This document shows, piece by piece, positions 44,333-57,160 of a stretch of 64,000 nt of DNA; positions within the stretch are counted from its first letter, which is position 1; the number at the start of each line of letters is the position of its first letter. A program made the translations under genes and the position numbers. The notes under the pieces were generated by a model. The model was not told the origin of the DNA. It saw nothing but the letters and a program-made list of their open reading frames with translations, and did not search any database. Origin of the DNA: Cystobasidiopsis lactophilus (Eukaryota > Basidiomycota > Agaricostilbomycetes > Agaricostilbales > Chionosphaeraceae); the NCBI GenBank assembly GCA_001599975.1, contig BCIO01000005.1, positions 558,001 through 622,000 on the forward strand. Direction: 5' to 3'.

Positions 44333-47300
44333 TTACAACACCGTGTTGGTGACCTCCTTGGCGGCGGCGTCTTCCGCTCGGTTTCCTTCGGTCTGCGGAG
44401 CAAGATGGGCACCAGCGTTGGTGGTGGACACCGGCTTTTCGGACGAAGATGTGACCGCGTCTTGCTTCTCGGCCACCTTCTTGCCGCTGCCATGCTTGCG
44501 GCTGACGGAGCTGGACTTTCCTCGGACACGGAAGAAGTACATCGCGGCGAATAAGAGGAAGAAGTTGAACGCGATGTATCCAATGATCTGTTCGTCTTTC
44601 AGCAAAGGAAGCCATCACTGCAGTGTCCAGGGCGACCTACGATGCCAATGTTTCGGGCGCGGTGAGAGAAACTGTAGCCGACAGTCGAGAGGTAGGCATC
44701 GCCGGATGAGTATTGGCAGTACTTGCAGTCGGCCGTGGCGTCGGGGTTGCTGAGCTGGCCTTGAAACTCGGCGAGGAAAGTGGAAAGGTAGGCTCCGCAA
44801 GTTTGACCAGCTGGCGGTTGCAGGGTCGCGTATTCGTTAGGAGTACAGTTGATGGCTTCGCCGCCACCGATGGCATTGGACAGCAAGCTGTCCACGATGT
44901 AGGTGAACCTGCGAGGAAAGGTCTTCAGCCTGAAATAAAATAATAGCAAGGAATTAACACTGACGTAGCAAGATGAGGCATCCAAGAGCCCCAGAAGCTG
45001 GGCATGAGGCCGGGAGGTTGCAACACACCACAGAAGATGATCTGACGTGAGGCTTGTTAGGAATGATTATCTGCTATGCCCAAGGCTCACTCACGACAAA
45101 AGAACTAAGAAGGTCGTCAGCTCAACGCCCGAAGCGAATGGCTCAAAAGGAAGAACGTACAATAATGTGGCGAACAAGAGCGACGCAATTTGAGCGTTGG
45201 GTGCCATAGCCGCAATGGCCTGCGCGAAGGTGCTATAGTAGAGAGTGAACAGAAGGTAGACCTGTAAACAGGAGCGTCAGCCGCCACCCCTGCATTCGGA
45301 AAATCTGCGAAACAAACAGCGTATTCGTAGCCCTGTCTGTTGGTGCCAGAGCAGAGGGCAACGGTCCATTGCCAGCAGATGTAGAACGCAGTCGCGCCGA
45401 CCATCTAGATCAAGGCATTAGCGAGAAGAACAAAGTCAAGCAGCAAAGCGACCCACATTCCACGGGATCTCAACAATGACAGAGGAGAGCGCAACCACCC
45501 ACCAGCTGTACATGCGGGAAGGCGATTCGCGGCCCTCGTACAGCTCTCGGAAGGCGAGCAGCATGGGCTGGAGTTGTTGCGACAAGGGGCTTTGCAGAGC
45601 AGGACCCTTCAGCAGGGTCTACATCTACAAACAGGCAGATGTGCTCACTTGGACAGGACTAGGGACATGAAGACGGCGAAGAGCTTGACTTGAAGACCGC
45701 TACGTTCGGATTTGAGCTAAACGAACGGAAAGATGTAGGCGAAAGGCCACTTACGCAATGGTGTCAGGCGCCTTGAAAAAGGTGAAACCAATGAAGAGAC
45801 CGCCAAGGATGTTGAGCATAATCTTGGCCCTGTGCACCGGAGTGAGTTCTGTGCGTGCATAGGGGCAAGCAGCTGGACGCACATCAGGTAGGTGACATTG
45901 CGCCAATACGACTGGAACGCGCGGGTCGTCACAACGATCATCTGGGTGACAAAGCTTGCTGCAAAGGTCTTGCCAGCAGCGGCGTCCGGTTCGGCTGCCG
46001 ACACTTTGCTACCGTACTCGGAGTGCAAGCTGTCAATGTCTCGTTGAATTTGCTGAGCTTCTTCAGAGTCCGCCCAAGCTTGACCAAAGTCCATTGACGC
46101 CTGCGCGACGTTTGAGCACTGGGTTCTGGCCCGGCCAAAGAGGTTGCTCACCTTGGCAGTGGCTCCAGCACCGATGACGTCCTGCGATTTCCTGGTTCAG
46201 CAACAGTCTTGGACCACCAACACGCCAGACCTACCAGCAACCACTCGGCAACGTTTGCGTCTTCTGGGCATTCGCGGCCGGCGCGCTTCTCGAAATACGA
46301 GACGAGAGTACTGCTGTTGGGCCCGAGTTCACCAAAGTAGCAGACGTGGCCACCCTTTTTCAAAAGTAGCAGGCGATCAAACTGGTTGAACAGCTCGCCC
46401 GAAGGCTGGTGAATGGTAGCCAGAATGGCTTGGCCGTGCGCGGCCAGTTTTTTGAGTAAGGCGATAATGGCCCACGCCGATTGCGAATCGAGGCCGCTGG
46501 TAGGCTCGTCCAAGAAGAGCAGCAGCGCCGGCTTGGCGGCCAGTTCGACGGCGATGGTGAGCTTCTTGCGCGCTTCGACGCCCAGACCAGCGCCGACTTC
46601 TCCGACCAGAGCATTCGCGTAGTCTTCCATCTCGAGGAGGGTGATGACTTCCTCAACGAACTTGAACTTTTCTTCCTTCGATACGGAAGCGGGCTGTCTC
46701 AACATTGCCGAAAACTGAAGGGCTTCTCGGACGGTGGAGGTCGCCAAGTGAACATCCTGCTGCTGTGCATAACCGGTGCTCCGTTGGAAGCTTGTCGGCA
46801 AATCCCGACCATTGACGAAAATCTGCGTGCGAATGAGACCGATCAGCCAGCAAAGCACATGAGGCTCACATCGCCTTCCACGACACCAGTGGCTGTTTGG
46901 CGGAAGATTGAGTTTGACGCTAAGGTGTATTAGAATAGAGCATTACGCACTAGCACGCTGAGCCAGAACGTTCAAGAGCGTAGTCTTGCCTGCTCCTGAC
47001 TCGCCCATGAGAGCGGTCAACTTGCCAGGCACAACATAGCCAGAAACGTCCGAGAGTAGACGACGCGTCTCCTTCTTGATTTGCACACTGCGAGCGCAGT
47101 CAGATGAAGCGCCCAAGATCCAAACGGATAGGCCCTACTCGTAGTTCACGTGTCGCCAGGTGAAGACGTCGGTCGGTTTTGCCAGCACAGCTTCAGCGGC
47201 GTCATCGACTTCTTTTTCTTGAGCACCAGTCGGCGCTCCTTCGGGCCCAGCGCCAGCTTCGACATCCGCAAGAGGCTTGCCCATTTGGTCTTCGACATGC

Positions 47301-49963
47301 TTGGGCGCCTCTCCGCGTTTGTAGAGAACAACCGAGGCGGCAGCCGCTTCGTCGCGTTGGAACTCGGCGCCCAGGAGCTGGATGATGAAGAAAAAGGCCC
47401 AGAAGCCGAGGACGATGCCAAAGTTCCGCCACACGTGGCTGTAGCTGTACTCGTAGGAGGCGAGCAAGTAATCTGGGCCATTGACGAGCCCGGTGGTCGG
47501 ATTGTAGCCGGGCGCGGCGCATGTCTGGTCAGCCAAAGTCGAAGTTTCGTAGCCGGGGCCCGACGGAATGTATTGGGCGCAAGGGACGTTGTAGTGCAAG
47601 AACTCGTTGGCGAGCAAGGCTTCGAAGACAAACGCCAGCGGGTTGAGGCCAACTGCAATTCACAAGATGAGCCGGGCTAATCTTGAAGGTGTCTGCTTGG
47701 CGCCACTTACTGGAGAACCAGCGATACCAGCCCAGCATTTGGGGACGCGGAATCGAGTAGCCGACTGTGATGACGAGGACCAAGATCGACAGACCAGCCA
47801 GCATGGTAGCTTGCGATTGCTGCCGAGTGACGCTTGCCAGCCTGTGCGCTCAAAGTCAGCTAACAGGTGCAAAATACAGGGGAGGCACTGACATCCGGAA
47901 GTACGTTGTCATAGTCAACGAGCTGACAATGGTAAAGAGCAAGAAGATGAAAAATTGAGCGGGCGTTCTGGCAAGGTGGGTCATGAAGTAGAGGATCAGG
48001 TCGAAGACAAGGATGGTGGCCGCTTTGACCGGCATGTCCACCAGAGTCTGGGCAAAAGCGTCGGCAGAGGGCCGGCACATGCCATATCGACGCTCTGTGG
48101 CGAGAGTAAGCAGAGGTCAGCCAAGAGTGAGCAATTTGACTTACGGCGAACGATGATGGGTCGTTGGGCATATAAAGCCGGGATTTCGGCCATGCCAGTA
48201 AGTGAGTTGAACAAAATGGCGAAGAAGATCTAAATGGTCCCTTCGTTAGCGGGCGCTCGTCGTCTCCCAAAGGGTGGTCACTCACCACACCGCCACGGGA
48301 GAAGAAGCCGCCCGTATTCTGGGGGATGTCAAAGAACACGCTGGCAATGATCAAAGCCTGGAAGATGTTGACGCCAATGGTGATCAAGACGGTGGGCAAG
48401 TCGCCGCGCAAAAGCTGGAAGCGGCGGATGATGGCGAGGCGGACCTGCATGGGGTAGGAAATGTTGTAGGACGACGCTTTGGACAGGTGGTTCGCCTTTT
48501 CAGACTTGGCAGACGAGTAGTAGGCGTCGTGCTGTTGCTGCTGGTGCTCGGGCGAAGTGAACCGCGATTTCAGCGAGTCGACCTGGGCGCGCTCCTTGGC
48601 GTAGATCTCGCTGTCAAGGAACGCCTTGGCCAGCTCGTCGGCGGTCTTGGGCACGCTGCCCTGGAAGTGTTCTTGGATGGCGCGCGCCCGAGGGTCGGTC
48701 ACGGAGACCAAGAAATCGGGCGTGGTCTGGCGGTCGTGCGGTTCGTAGCCCAAGGCCTTGAAGTATTCCGCAGCTAATTGAAAGAGTCCTTTGGTTGAGC
48801 CAAGCTCAAAACGTGAGAGAGGGTTGCGCACCTGATTGAGCCGGCCCATAGTAGATCATCCTGCCCTCCATGATCACGCAAGTTTTGTCAAACTCTTGGT
48901 AAAGCTGCTCGCCGGCCTGGTAGATGGAGGCCACAGTGACGGTATGCAAGAGGTCGGTGAAGGTGCGCAAGCTCTTGACGTATTCAAAGGAGGTCGAGGC
49001 GTCGAGGCCCCTGGTCGAGTTGTCGTGGCAGGCGATCTTGGCACGGGTGGTCAAAGCTTCGGCGATGGACACGCGCTTGCGTTCACCTCCGGACACGCCT
49101 CGGACCACGTCGTTGCCGACCTTGGTGTTGAAGGTGTGACGGAGACCAAAGAGGACCATCAGGGTTTCGCGGATGGTCTGGACGTATTCGCTGCGGGACA
49201 TATTGTGGAACCTGGCGGCGTGCCCTGGCGACCTGGACTTGGCCGCAAAGTTGAGCGTCTCGCCGACGGTGAGCAAAGGCAGGTGCTCGTCGTCCTCGGG
49301 CAGGTAGATGGTGTCGCCGGAGAAGCGCTTCTTCATCTCGTCCGGCGCGATGCCATCGTAGTCTCGGAACCCGCTCGTCGAGTCGAACGAGTCAGTATAG
49401 TTAGCCAGGGTCTTGAGGAAGGTGGAGCAGCCGCTTCCGGGACTGTGCAAAGTTTAATTCGTTTGGCATGAGCATTGGCGAGAGGATCGGCATAAACAAA
49501 TGGAAGACGTCGCTCACCGGCCCAAGACGAGCAGCATTTCACCAGGCCTGATGGAGCCCGTAAAGCCTTCGATGATGTTGCGTTGCTTCTTGTGCCGGCT
49601 GGCCTGAATGCCCTTGAAGATGGTCAAAGGCAACTCGAGGATGTCCCTGAAGGTGCTGCCATAGGCGACGCCCGCCGCTGAGCCTTGCACTGCCAGATCT
49701 TCAAACACGACGCCGACCTCGCGGCGCAAGAGGCCTTCCTCGTCGCCGCGCTGGAGGGCCCGCTTCAAGAACTTCTCGAGCTCGAACTCGTCGCTCCCTG
49801 GGCCCGGCACGGACAGCTGGGTGAGCCTCCTCGAAATCTGTCGACGCAGCTCTCGCAGGCCTTCTGGGTCGACGCCTTCAGTGGGACGGCGGGTGAGAGG
49901 CGGCGTGTTTTCGTCGCCTTCGCTGCCCGACATTGGCGTTTTGTCCACGCTGTCGTCTGCCAT
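44333..49963 (-). CDS. PDR-type ABC transporter (ABCG, CDR/PDR5-like)
   Basis: Full-size plasma-membrane multidrug pump, NBD1-TMD1-NBD2-TMD2. The start ATG at 49963 gives [21 protein letters not shown]1: Walker [15 protein letters not shown], with the Cys in place of Lys usual for fungal PDR proteins, and signature [17 protein letters not shown]1: [20 protein letters not shown] and later helices, with an extracellular loop at 47600-47450. NBD2: Walker [14 protein letters not shown] near 46985, then [20 protein letters not shown] and [18 protein letters not shown]2 ends with [20 protein letters not shown] and a basic/Ser tail ending AKEVTNTVL. At least fifteen exons. Both ATP sites show the usual PDR asymmetry. 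Divergent from RAX1 over 202 bp. Confidence 0.93.
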
Positions 49964-50165
49964 TTTTGCTTGCTTGGTTTGCGAGCAAAAGATCTCAGCA
50001 CGCTGACGTCTCTGGAGCTTCGTCGGTTCCGAAGAAGAGGCGCAGTATCAGCAAGTCCGAAGGGACAACAACTTTCGAAGCTTGGCGCGCCAGCGCTCGG
50101 TCGAAATCGACCGAACCCGGTCGAGGAACATAAAAACAATGATATTTTTTTGAAAAGATGGAAAA
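49964..50165. promoter_or_regulatory. Divergent promoter, ABC transporter / RAX1
   Basis: Only 202 bp separate the two start codons, so the promoters must overlap. AT-rich run atgatatttttttgaaaag lies 10-30 bp before the RAX1 start. No recognised PDR element (TCCGYGGR-like) was found by eye. Confidence 0.55.
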
Positions 50166-51854
50166 ATGGCCTCGAGCAAGTCGACCCTCCTCCTCAGCGA
50201 CAGCGACCCTCAAGTTGCCGACTGCGTGACCAGCGATGGCTTCCACGAGCGCGCCGACGCCCAAAGTCAGGCGAGACAGGTGCGTTGCGGCGTGAACAAC
50301 TTGGCGCACATTGTGTTGACATCTCGACCGCTCCTGCTCAGGCTGCCCACCTTGGCCGAGCTGCTCAGCCGTCGAACTGCCGCTCCTTTGGATCTGTACT
50401 GCTACGTGAGCCCTGTTGCCTGGGGCCAGCGCGAGTCCGGACACTCGCAGAAAACAAATGCTCATTGACGTTCATGGGCGCGGCCAAACAGTACCTCTTC
50501 CTGCGCACCGAGGGCGCCGAGGACACTCTCGACTTTTGGCTGGACGTGCAGCAGCATGAGAACTTGTGCCGGGCCTACTTCAAGGACCTCCGCAAGTCGG
50601 GCCGGTCCGTCAAGGACGACTGGCCGCAATACTACGACATGGCCCGCAAGCGCGGCTCGGTGCGTGACCGTTGCGTTTGGGTGGCCATAGATCGTCAAGG
50701 TTCTGAGTGTCCGCGCAGATCTTCAACAACGTCAACGGCATCCAGAAGGAGCGCTTGTCGGCCATGACCGAAAAGGACACCAATTTGGACGACTCAAGGG
50801 AGAAGGGCATGTCCATGGGCTCGTCCTTGCCGGATGCGCTGTCGCAGGACGAGTGGGAGAAGCAGCAGCAGGCCGGCTCGTCCTTGAGCCCAACGACCGG
50901 CGACGCCTACAACCGCTTCGACGCCCGGACCCCCTCGCCGACCGCCAACATCCTCAACAACCCGGACGCGGCCCGCGCCCTGTCCCCCACCCTCAAAGCT
51001 CTCTACCCCAACCGAGACACCTGGTCCCCAGCCGGCGGCGAAGGCACCAGCGCCGGCCAGCAGCTGCAGGCGACCCAGCGCTCAAAGTCGAATCGCCGCT
51101 CGCTCGGCGGCCGCTTCTCCAAGCCCACCGTCCAGCCTTACATCAAGCGCGACGCCGCCATCACTCGCACCGACCTCATTGCCTCCGCCGAGCTCATCTA
51201 CGCCCGTTACCTCCTGTCCGGCGCCGACAAGGAGATCTACCTCCCGCCCGCTCTCCGCATCCACTCCTTCCCCTTGTCCTCCGCCCAGCTGCCCCACGTC
51301 GAGGACCCACACTATGAGAGGGAGGCCGAGGCGCTGGCCAAGGTGCCAGACATGTTCCACCAGCAAAAGGAGTACGTCTACCGCCAGATGGAGCAGGACA
51401 CCTTCCCCCGCTTCCTCCGCGCCAAGAGCTTTGGCAACCTCACCCCTCTCAGCTCCGTCCTGCGCTTGGGTGAGTGCCATCTACCGCCTGACTTGGTCCA
51501 AGGGTTTCCTGTCTGACGCTTCTTACAGGCTTTGGGCTCTTGGCCTTGTGGGCCGGCCTGGCCACCGCTTTCGCGCTCATCTTCCTCGACTCCAAGCCCA
51601 AGTCGAAGCGCCTCTGGATCATTCTCCCCTTCTCAATAGCCATCCTCTTCATCGTCAGCCACTCCTACGACCTCGACCCCATCCTCGTCTTCTTCGGCCA
51701 GTCCGAGACCACGCCCTTCAAGACCCTGCGCATCCGGGAGCCCTACGTTCGCAAGTTGCTCATCGGCCGCGCCATCTGGGTCACTTTCCTCACCATCCTG
51801 ATAACCGCCATCCTGGTCGTCATCTTCGCTCTCGTCCCCGGCCACCGCCTATGA
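50166..51854 (+). CDS. rax1: RAX1-like RGS-domain membrane protein
   Basis: RGS-fold protein with C-terminal membrane helices, as in yeast Rax1, which marks bud sites. From the ATG at 50166 comes LPTLAELLSRRTAAPLDLY, the conserved N-terminal RGS helix. The next exon gives AAKQYLFLRTEGAEDTLDFW and LDVQQHENLCRAYFKDLRKS, and the next IFNNVNGIQKERLSAMTEKD with a long Ser/Pro insert. The RGS fold resumes with AELIYARYLLSGADKEIYLP and EYVYRQMEQDTFPRFLRAK. Three membrane helices follow (LLALWAGLATAFALIFL, WIILPFSIAILFIVSHSY, WVTFLTILITAILVVIFAL). The end is PGHRL. The RGS domain is split by the insert, as in RAX1. The splice between 50410 and 50470 does not resolve to a standard phase. Confidence 0.82.
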
Positions 51855-52183
51855 TCTCCAGGCTCTCGGCATATCCAGCCCTCTGCTTCTGTCTCTTGAG
51901 ACTTCAACCTTTCCTTTTCGGTGTCAAAAGGGAGACAGTTTGTTTTGCACAAGGGCTGGACCCCACTTTGAAGAGGTCTTCTCTTAATCTTGTACGCGCA
52001 AAAACCAAACCTGGGCTAATCGTTCCTTCCCTCTGCCTGCTTCGCTTTCCTGTGCCCAGGAAGCTGCCCCTGTAATATCATTTCTAGAGCGCTTTGATTG
52101 CCTGCAGATTTCTCATGCCGCAGAGTCATTCTCGAATTCTCGTCGAGGTTGTGGCCTCAGGCGGTTTTCAGGCACAGTGATAA
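51855..52183. other. Convergent intergenic region
   Basis: 329 bp between the stop codons of RAX1 (+) and the membrane-protein gene (-). No gene seen. Confidence 0.4.
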
Positions 52184-53367
52184 TCACCAGTCGTCGTCGT
52201 CGTAGCTGTACGAGCGGTGGCGGTTTTTGAGCTCCTTCTCGGTGGCGAAAAATTTGCCGCGGAGGCGGCGCCGCTTGGCCTTGTGCTGCCGGAACCGTGG
52301 CGTCATGGAGCCGACCAGACCAAGCGCAAACAGCGCGGCGCCGGCCCAGATGATGGAATACGAGAGGTACTTGGTCTCCTTGGTCGGTCCATGGCCAGTC
52401 TGCTTGGGGCCTTCCGTCGAACGCTCAAAGCCAGCTCTGGAGGCAAGTCAAACACTCACCAGCCCAGATGCGAGGAGCTTTGCCTTCGACTTCTTCTTTG
52501 ACGTCGAAAGACACAGCCGCCATTGAGAGAAAGGCAAGTCCGGAAACGGTGGCGGCGAAGGCCAGCAAAACCATGCCAGTGGCCAAGGCTCTGCGTACCA
52601 GGGTTTGGTTCGATTCCCTGATGTGCAATATGAACTGACCTCTTGAGCCAATTAGCTTTAGTTGGGGTGAAGCCGGACGCGTCGGCGCTTTTGCCCGCCG
52701 CAGCTACGCTCAGCGCGCCGCACAGAACTATCGAGCCCATAAACGACCACCAAGCCCAATAGAACGGAGACAAATCTCCTCGGACAGATGAATAGAGGAT
52801 GGACAGTGACAGACCGGCCCCGAATGCAGACAATTGCGCTGCAGCATAGCCCACCTCCGCGACGATATGAGTGAGATGCGTTGCTGAGGCTTCTCCCACG
52901 CCGAAAAAGGATAAGTGGTCGATTAAAGTCCACCTCAGGCGGTCTTGAGATTCTTCGAGCTGGCCCATCTTCGTCGCCAGGAGGTCATGCTGCCGAATGA
53001 GGACACAGACCTTCGAGACGTCGGTCTCTTGCATCAAGGCCTGATTGACGGTCCTCTTGAGCGCATATAGCTTGCGTAACAACGCCTTGTTGTCCTGCAG
53101 CCTCGTCCAACCGTTCGTTCCGAACTCGCCGACGTCCCGGACCGTGGCCGGAGAGAGCTTTTCATTGAAGGAAGACGAATCGTAGGTATTCGCTCTTGTT
53201 AGGGAGGCATTCGTACGCGGCAAAGTATAGGAGTCGTCTTTGGAGCGGGCATACGAGGGCCCTTGCGAGCGAGCGTAGGAGTCGGTCTGGAGCGGCGGAT
53301 CGTCGTTATAGTACCTCGGCAGCACTCTTGAAGACTTCTCGGACGCCCTAGAAGACTTTTCAGACAT
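52184..53367 (-). CDS. Unknown four-helix membrane protein
   Basis: Start ATG at 53367 (MSEKSSRASEKSSR). The N-terminal ~100 residues are Ser/Tyr-rich with near-repeats (SYARSQGP, SYARSKDD, SYTLPR). A helical region follows (ALLRKLYALKRTVNQALM, VCVLIRQHDLLATKMGQLEE). Membrane segments: GYAAAQLSAFGAGLSLSILY, WAWWSFMGSIVL, TGMVLLAFAATVSGLAFLSM and IIWAGAALFALGLVGSMT. The tail is basic (HKAKRRRLRGKF) and ends YSYDDDDW. An 82-nt intron joins GSIVL to GQFILHIRESN, and a second joins IWAG to PKQTGHGP. No family recognised. The 4TM-plus-tyrosine-rich-tail layout is reminiscent of eisosome/SUR7-like proteins, but the Cys-loop signature is not seen. Confidence 0.6.
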
Positions 53368-53671
53368 CCTCCGCTTTCCTTTGCAGGCCTTTTGCCTGGA
53401 AGGCAAGGAAGGAAAGGGCGTCGGGCAATGGGGCAGGCAAGGGCGAGGTCACCGCCTCCTTCGGGCCCTGGGCGTAGAAAAGAGTCACAGACGACTCTTT
53501 CTGCAGTCGCAGTCAAGGAGCCTCAGAAGAATCTGCAATTGAGCGGGCAATATGTAAAGTCCTTCAAGGAGAGGTCAACTTCGGAGGTGGCAAATCCTTG
53601 GGAGGGTGGCAAATTTGCTGGCCACCTGTGGTATGTACAAGAGCAGACGCCCTGTTTAGCTCGATTTGAAG
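53368..53671. other. Intergenic region
   Basis: 304 bp between the membrane-protein start and the MFS stop. Holds the membrane-protein promoter; nothing else seen. Confidence 0.4.
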
Positions 53672-55555
53672 TCACCGCTCGAGATCCTGCTCCACTTTGG
53701 AGTAATCCGACTGCTTCTCGTCCATCCAGCTTGGCAGCTCCTTATATTGGACTATCTCCCGACTCAATTCAGTACCCAGCATCATCAATCGGTCAAATAG
53801 AATGCCTACAAAAAACCCAGCAAGCGAAGCTGGCGTACAGAACCATTGCAAACCACACCAGTCGGCCTCCCAAGATCCAGGTGTGCGTGATGCCGAAAGC
53901 AAAGAGTGCTGATGTTATTGGGCTTGAAGTGAACTGTGGTCAATAGTTAGCTTACTGAATACCAAAGTCAACGGAAACAAGGGTGCTTACGATGGAAATA
54001 TGGCCGACAATTTCGAAAAGAGCGACAGCAGTGGCAAGCTGGCCCCGGTGTGCGCAGGACCGGGTTAGGATGATGTCGGACATCAACGAGCAGGTGTTTC
54101 CAACAACGCTCATTGTCAGCGTTATGGCCAATCCAGCGCCTATGACGAGTGGGCTAGCTTCGTTGAACACACTGAGAAGGCCAAACGAAGCCCATAACGC
54201 GACTATGCGGTTTGAGCTTAGGAAATATGACAAAGCTCCTATGCTCACCATAAGCAAAACCACAGCGCTTCAGTGTACCACCGTAGCTCCAACGAGTAAG
54301 CACTGAAAGGAACTTGAGTTCAAGGGTTGTAGCGGGGGACCAAGCTGCCTACATTTGGGAACGACCCAGATGTCCCAGCACATGATAAAGAGCGGCCGAA
54401 CTGCCATGTAAGCCGACATCTGGCCTTTTGTGAAGCCAAGGCCGGTCAAATGTTTGGGCGTGAAAAAAATGAGGACCTCCAAAGTCCAAACCGCGACTAG
54501 GTTGAAGACCGCAGTGTACTGAATGAGCAGGCTGAACTGCATCTTTGGTGTGAAGAACTCGGCCAGGTCCTTGTTGGAGGGAATTCGAATGGCCCTCCAT
54601 GACGGCTTGCGTCCTCGCAGTTCCAGCGGCAACGTTTCCTTCAGACTGAAAATCCCAACAATGACTCCAAGCCCAGGTATCACGGCGGCCTTATCAGAAG
54701 CTTGAGGGCGGCGAAGGCATCAAGCGATAACGAGCAGAACTCACGGCAATACATGGAAGGAGGTACGGGTAGTCTTCGAAGAGGCCGCCGGCAAACAACG
54801 TGGGCCATGAATCAGCTGGTCTGCTGAAAAAGCTGCCGATGACCTGAAGAACACAGCAGTCAGTCATTGGAGCCGGCCCGAGTTGTCCCCAATCTCACGC
54901 ACTGGCGCCAGAACAGCTCCGGCTACAACGCAGGTACTTTCTAAGCAACACTGAGTGCTGGAAAATCAGGCTTACTTTGAAAGCCTGTGCCCGCATAGAT
55001 CATGTTGATGTTCGCGTGGCTGCTATCCGAGAATTCCACAACGATCACTCGGGCCAGAGCGGTGTTCGCACCCGCAAAGATCCCCATGGTGGATCTAAAG
55101 AGGAACAGGATGCCATAGGATCGGCCGAGTCCAAAAAAGATGCTGCACAGGCAAGCAAGGCCGACACCGATCAAAATGACTGGTTTGCGCCCGTAGTCTC
55201 CAAGCCAAGCACACGGCAAGAGCGAAAAAGCTGTCATGAAAGCCGTAACACCTTCAATCGGACCACTTCGGTAACCGACTTTGGCGGTCTCTGCGATTCC
55301 CAGTTCCACTAGATACGAATTGATCCTAAGGCGGCGCAGGCAATTGAGCTCGAAATCTAGGTCACTAATGCGGCATCTGTCGCACCATGGGTAGATGGAA
55401 AAGGAAAGAAGGGTTTGAGAAGCCCTGTAGGAGCCCACCAAAAGGCACTGCAGAAGTGGCGAAGGTGTCGGCTTCTGCGAGGTTTCTGGGCTGGCTGAGC
55501 GATTAGGCAAGAAAGACTCCTCTTCTTCGTGCTTGGGCATCGGTGCCAGCTCCAT
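53672..55555 (-). CDS. MFS transporter
   Basis: Twelve-helix major facilitator. Start ATG at 55555 (MELAPMPKHEEEESF). The first helix is split by an intron joining SFSIYPW to INSYLVELGIAETAKVGY. The family loop motif is WLGDYGRKPVIL (G-D-x-x-G-R-K-P), with ILFLFRSTMGIFAGANTALA after it. The central loop reads FSLKETLPLELRGRKPSWRA, followed by VFNLVAVWTLEVLIFFTPKH. The C-terminal half is GLLSVFNEASPLVIGAGLAI and VALFEIVGHISIVSTLV, ending with helices near 53870 and the soluble tail KVEQDLER. At least seven exons. This resembles the basidiomycete DHA1/YCR023C-like drug or metabolite exporters; substrate unknown. Confidence 0.83.
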
Positions 55556-55975
55556 TTGAGCTCGTCGTTGCAGTCAAAGGACAGATGGGATAGCCGCGCA
55601 TGGAGAGGGGAAGCAGTGCAACAGGCATTAATGAACTTCGGACAGGGAATCCGGTGGCGAACAACGGCTTATGTACGCGCGAACCGCATTTTAAAGGGAC
55701 AAACCACCATGAGAGCATCACGTTGGATCGCAGAGACAAGAATTTCACAACCATAAAGGAGGAGATGAGGGACAAGAGCATCTCGCCAGCGGCTGGCCGG
55801 ATGGTCTTCCGAAGCCGGCCAAGTCGTGGGTTCAGCAAGCCGTCTGCCTCGCCTTTCTTTAAGGAAAACTACAGCTCAGAGAGACGCGAGGCTGAGCAGA
55901 CTTGGCAAGGGGCGCCTCCGCCATCTTGAAGAGCCCAAGGCAGCAATTTGAAGGCGTCGGATTGCGGACAAGGAG
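55556..55975. promoter_or_regulatory. Divergent intergenic region, MFS / membrane protein
   Basis: 420 bp between two divergent starts. No gene seen; both promoters are expected here. Confidence 0.4.
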
Positions 55976-57121
55976 ATGCCCTCTTCGTTCGGACGAGCAG
56001 CAGCAATCGCCAGTCAATTCAACGGCAAAACGACGGACGTCGGGCCTATCATGGAGGAGCACACCCCAAGGCGGCCTCTATCGCCCGGCGGGTCCAGCAC
56101 ATCCTCGACCTCGACCCTTCCCGACTTTGCTTCGTTCCGACTTCACTTCTTGATTGCCTCCATCGTAGGAGTTCTCTTGATGGTGATTGCGACTTTGCTG
56201 CCGCTGTTCTGGCCGGTACGAAGTCCCATAGAGCCCCTAAACCGAAGTGACATTTGCATGACAGCCTATCACCTCCTTCGACCTCACCTTTACGACCATG
56301 GCTTGCGGCTGCATCACTTTCCTGGCTTTCGACTCCATTCGGCTGCGCTACGAAAAAGCCCACCTCACCTTGCCAGCGCGCCTAGAGGGCCTGCCACCGA
56401 GGATGCTTGCTATCCTTTCCGCCATTCTCTTGGCAGCTTTGGTTGAAGGCTTTCGACTGCTGGCTGTCTTCATTTGCTGGACGCCCCTCACTGAGCACCC
56501 AACAGCAGCTGGCTACTTCCTAGGCCTCGGCTTTGGCTGTGCCGAGTCCTTCATTCGAAACGTCTCCTTCCTCTCCAACACTCGCCTCTACAAGGATGTT
56601 CTTCAAACAGAAGTCGAGTCGCCGAAAAGAGAAGCGCAGACAACGGCCGAAGTGCACCTGCTTCTTGATGAGGCCGACGTCGGAGACTTTCTGAGAGACG
56701 GGCCGGCACTAGGGCTGGAAGATGACGAGGACAGCGAAGAGATCTTCCACCAATGGACCGAAATGGAGGAGCGGAATCGAATCGAAGAGGCGTTGGGGCA
56801 AGCCTTGTTCGACCTTCCACCGGTTCTGTTGGTATTGTGGACGGTGGGTTCGCCTCCATGTTTGCTTCGCTCTCTCGCTTACTTCCACGTGTGCAGCTCG
56901 ACACTCTGACCTTCTCAATATCAATGACGTTGTTCCTGTCTGCGCTATCGCTGCCATTGTCGGTGGCTTGGATCGGGGTGCTGATTCTCCACATTGGTCA
57001 ATCGGTGGCGTGGCAGAGTCTCACACCGACTTTGGGTCTGCACTTCGTGAGCTATGTAGCCATCATCGTGAACCTGGGGTTGCTGCTGGTCGCCTTGGCA
57101 TCCCACGATGTAATTTTTTGA
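55976..57121 (+). CDS. Unknown multi-pass membrane protein
   Basis: Start ATG at 55976 or the in-frame ATG at 56051 (MEEHTPRRPLSPGG). The first membrane helix (FLIASIVGVLLMVIATLLPL) is followed by an intron joining FWP to PITSFDLTFTTMACGC. Further helices: MLAILSAILLAALVEGFRLL and HPTAAGYFLGLGFGCAES. A long acidic cytosolic loop follows (LDEADVGDFLRD, LEDDEDSEEIFHQ). After an intron at VLWT|LDTLTF come FSISMTLFLSALSLPLSVA and VAIIVNLGLLLVALASH. The end is DVIF, TGA 57119-57121. The segment GFGCAESFIRNVSFL may be a conserved signature, but no family is recognised. Convergent with VPS8, 39 bp apart. Confidence 0.6.
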
Positions 57122-57160
57122 CATACAATAGTGACGAGGGGAACGGCCCGAGATGACATT

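Noticed and set aside
52600-52760. Apparent 22-nt intron in the four-helix membrane gene
   Set aside because: An 82-nt intron with a normal donor (gtgcgg) and a plausible branch region joins the same frames and keeps the membrane helix, so an ultra-short intron is not needed.
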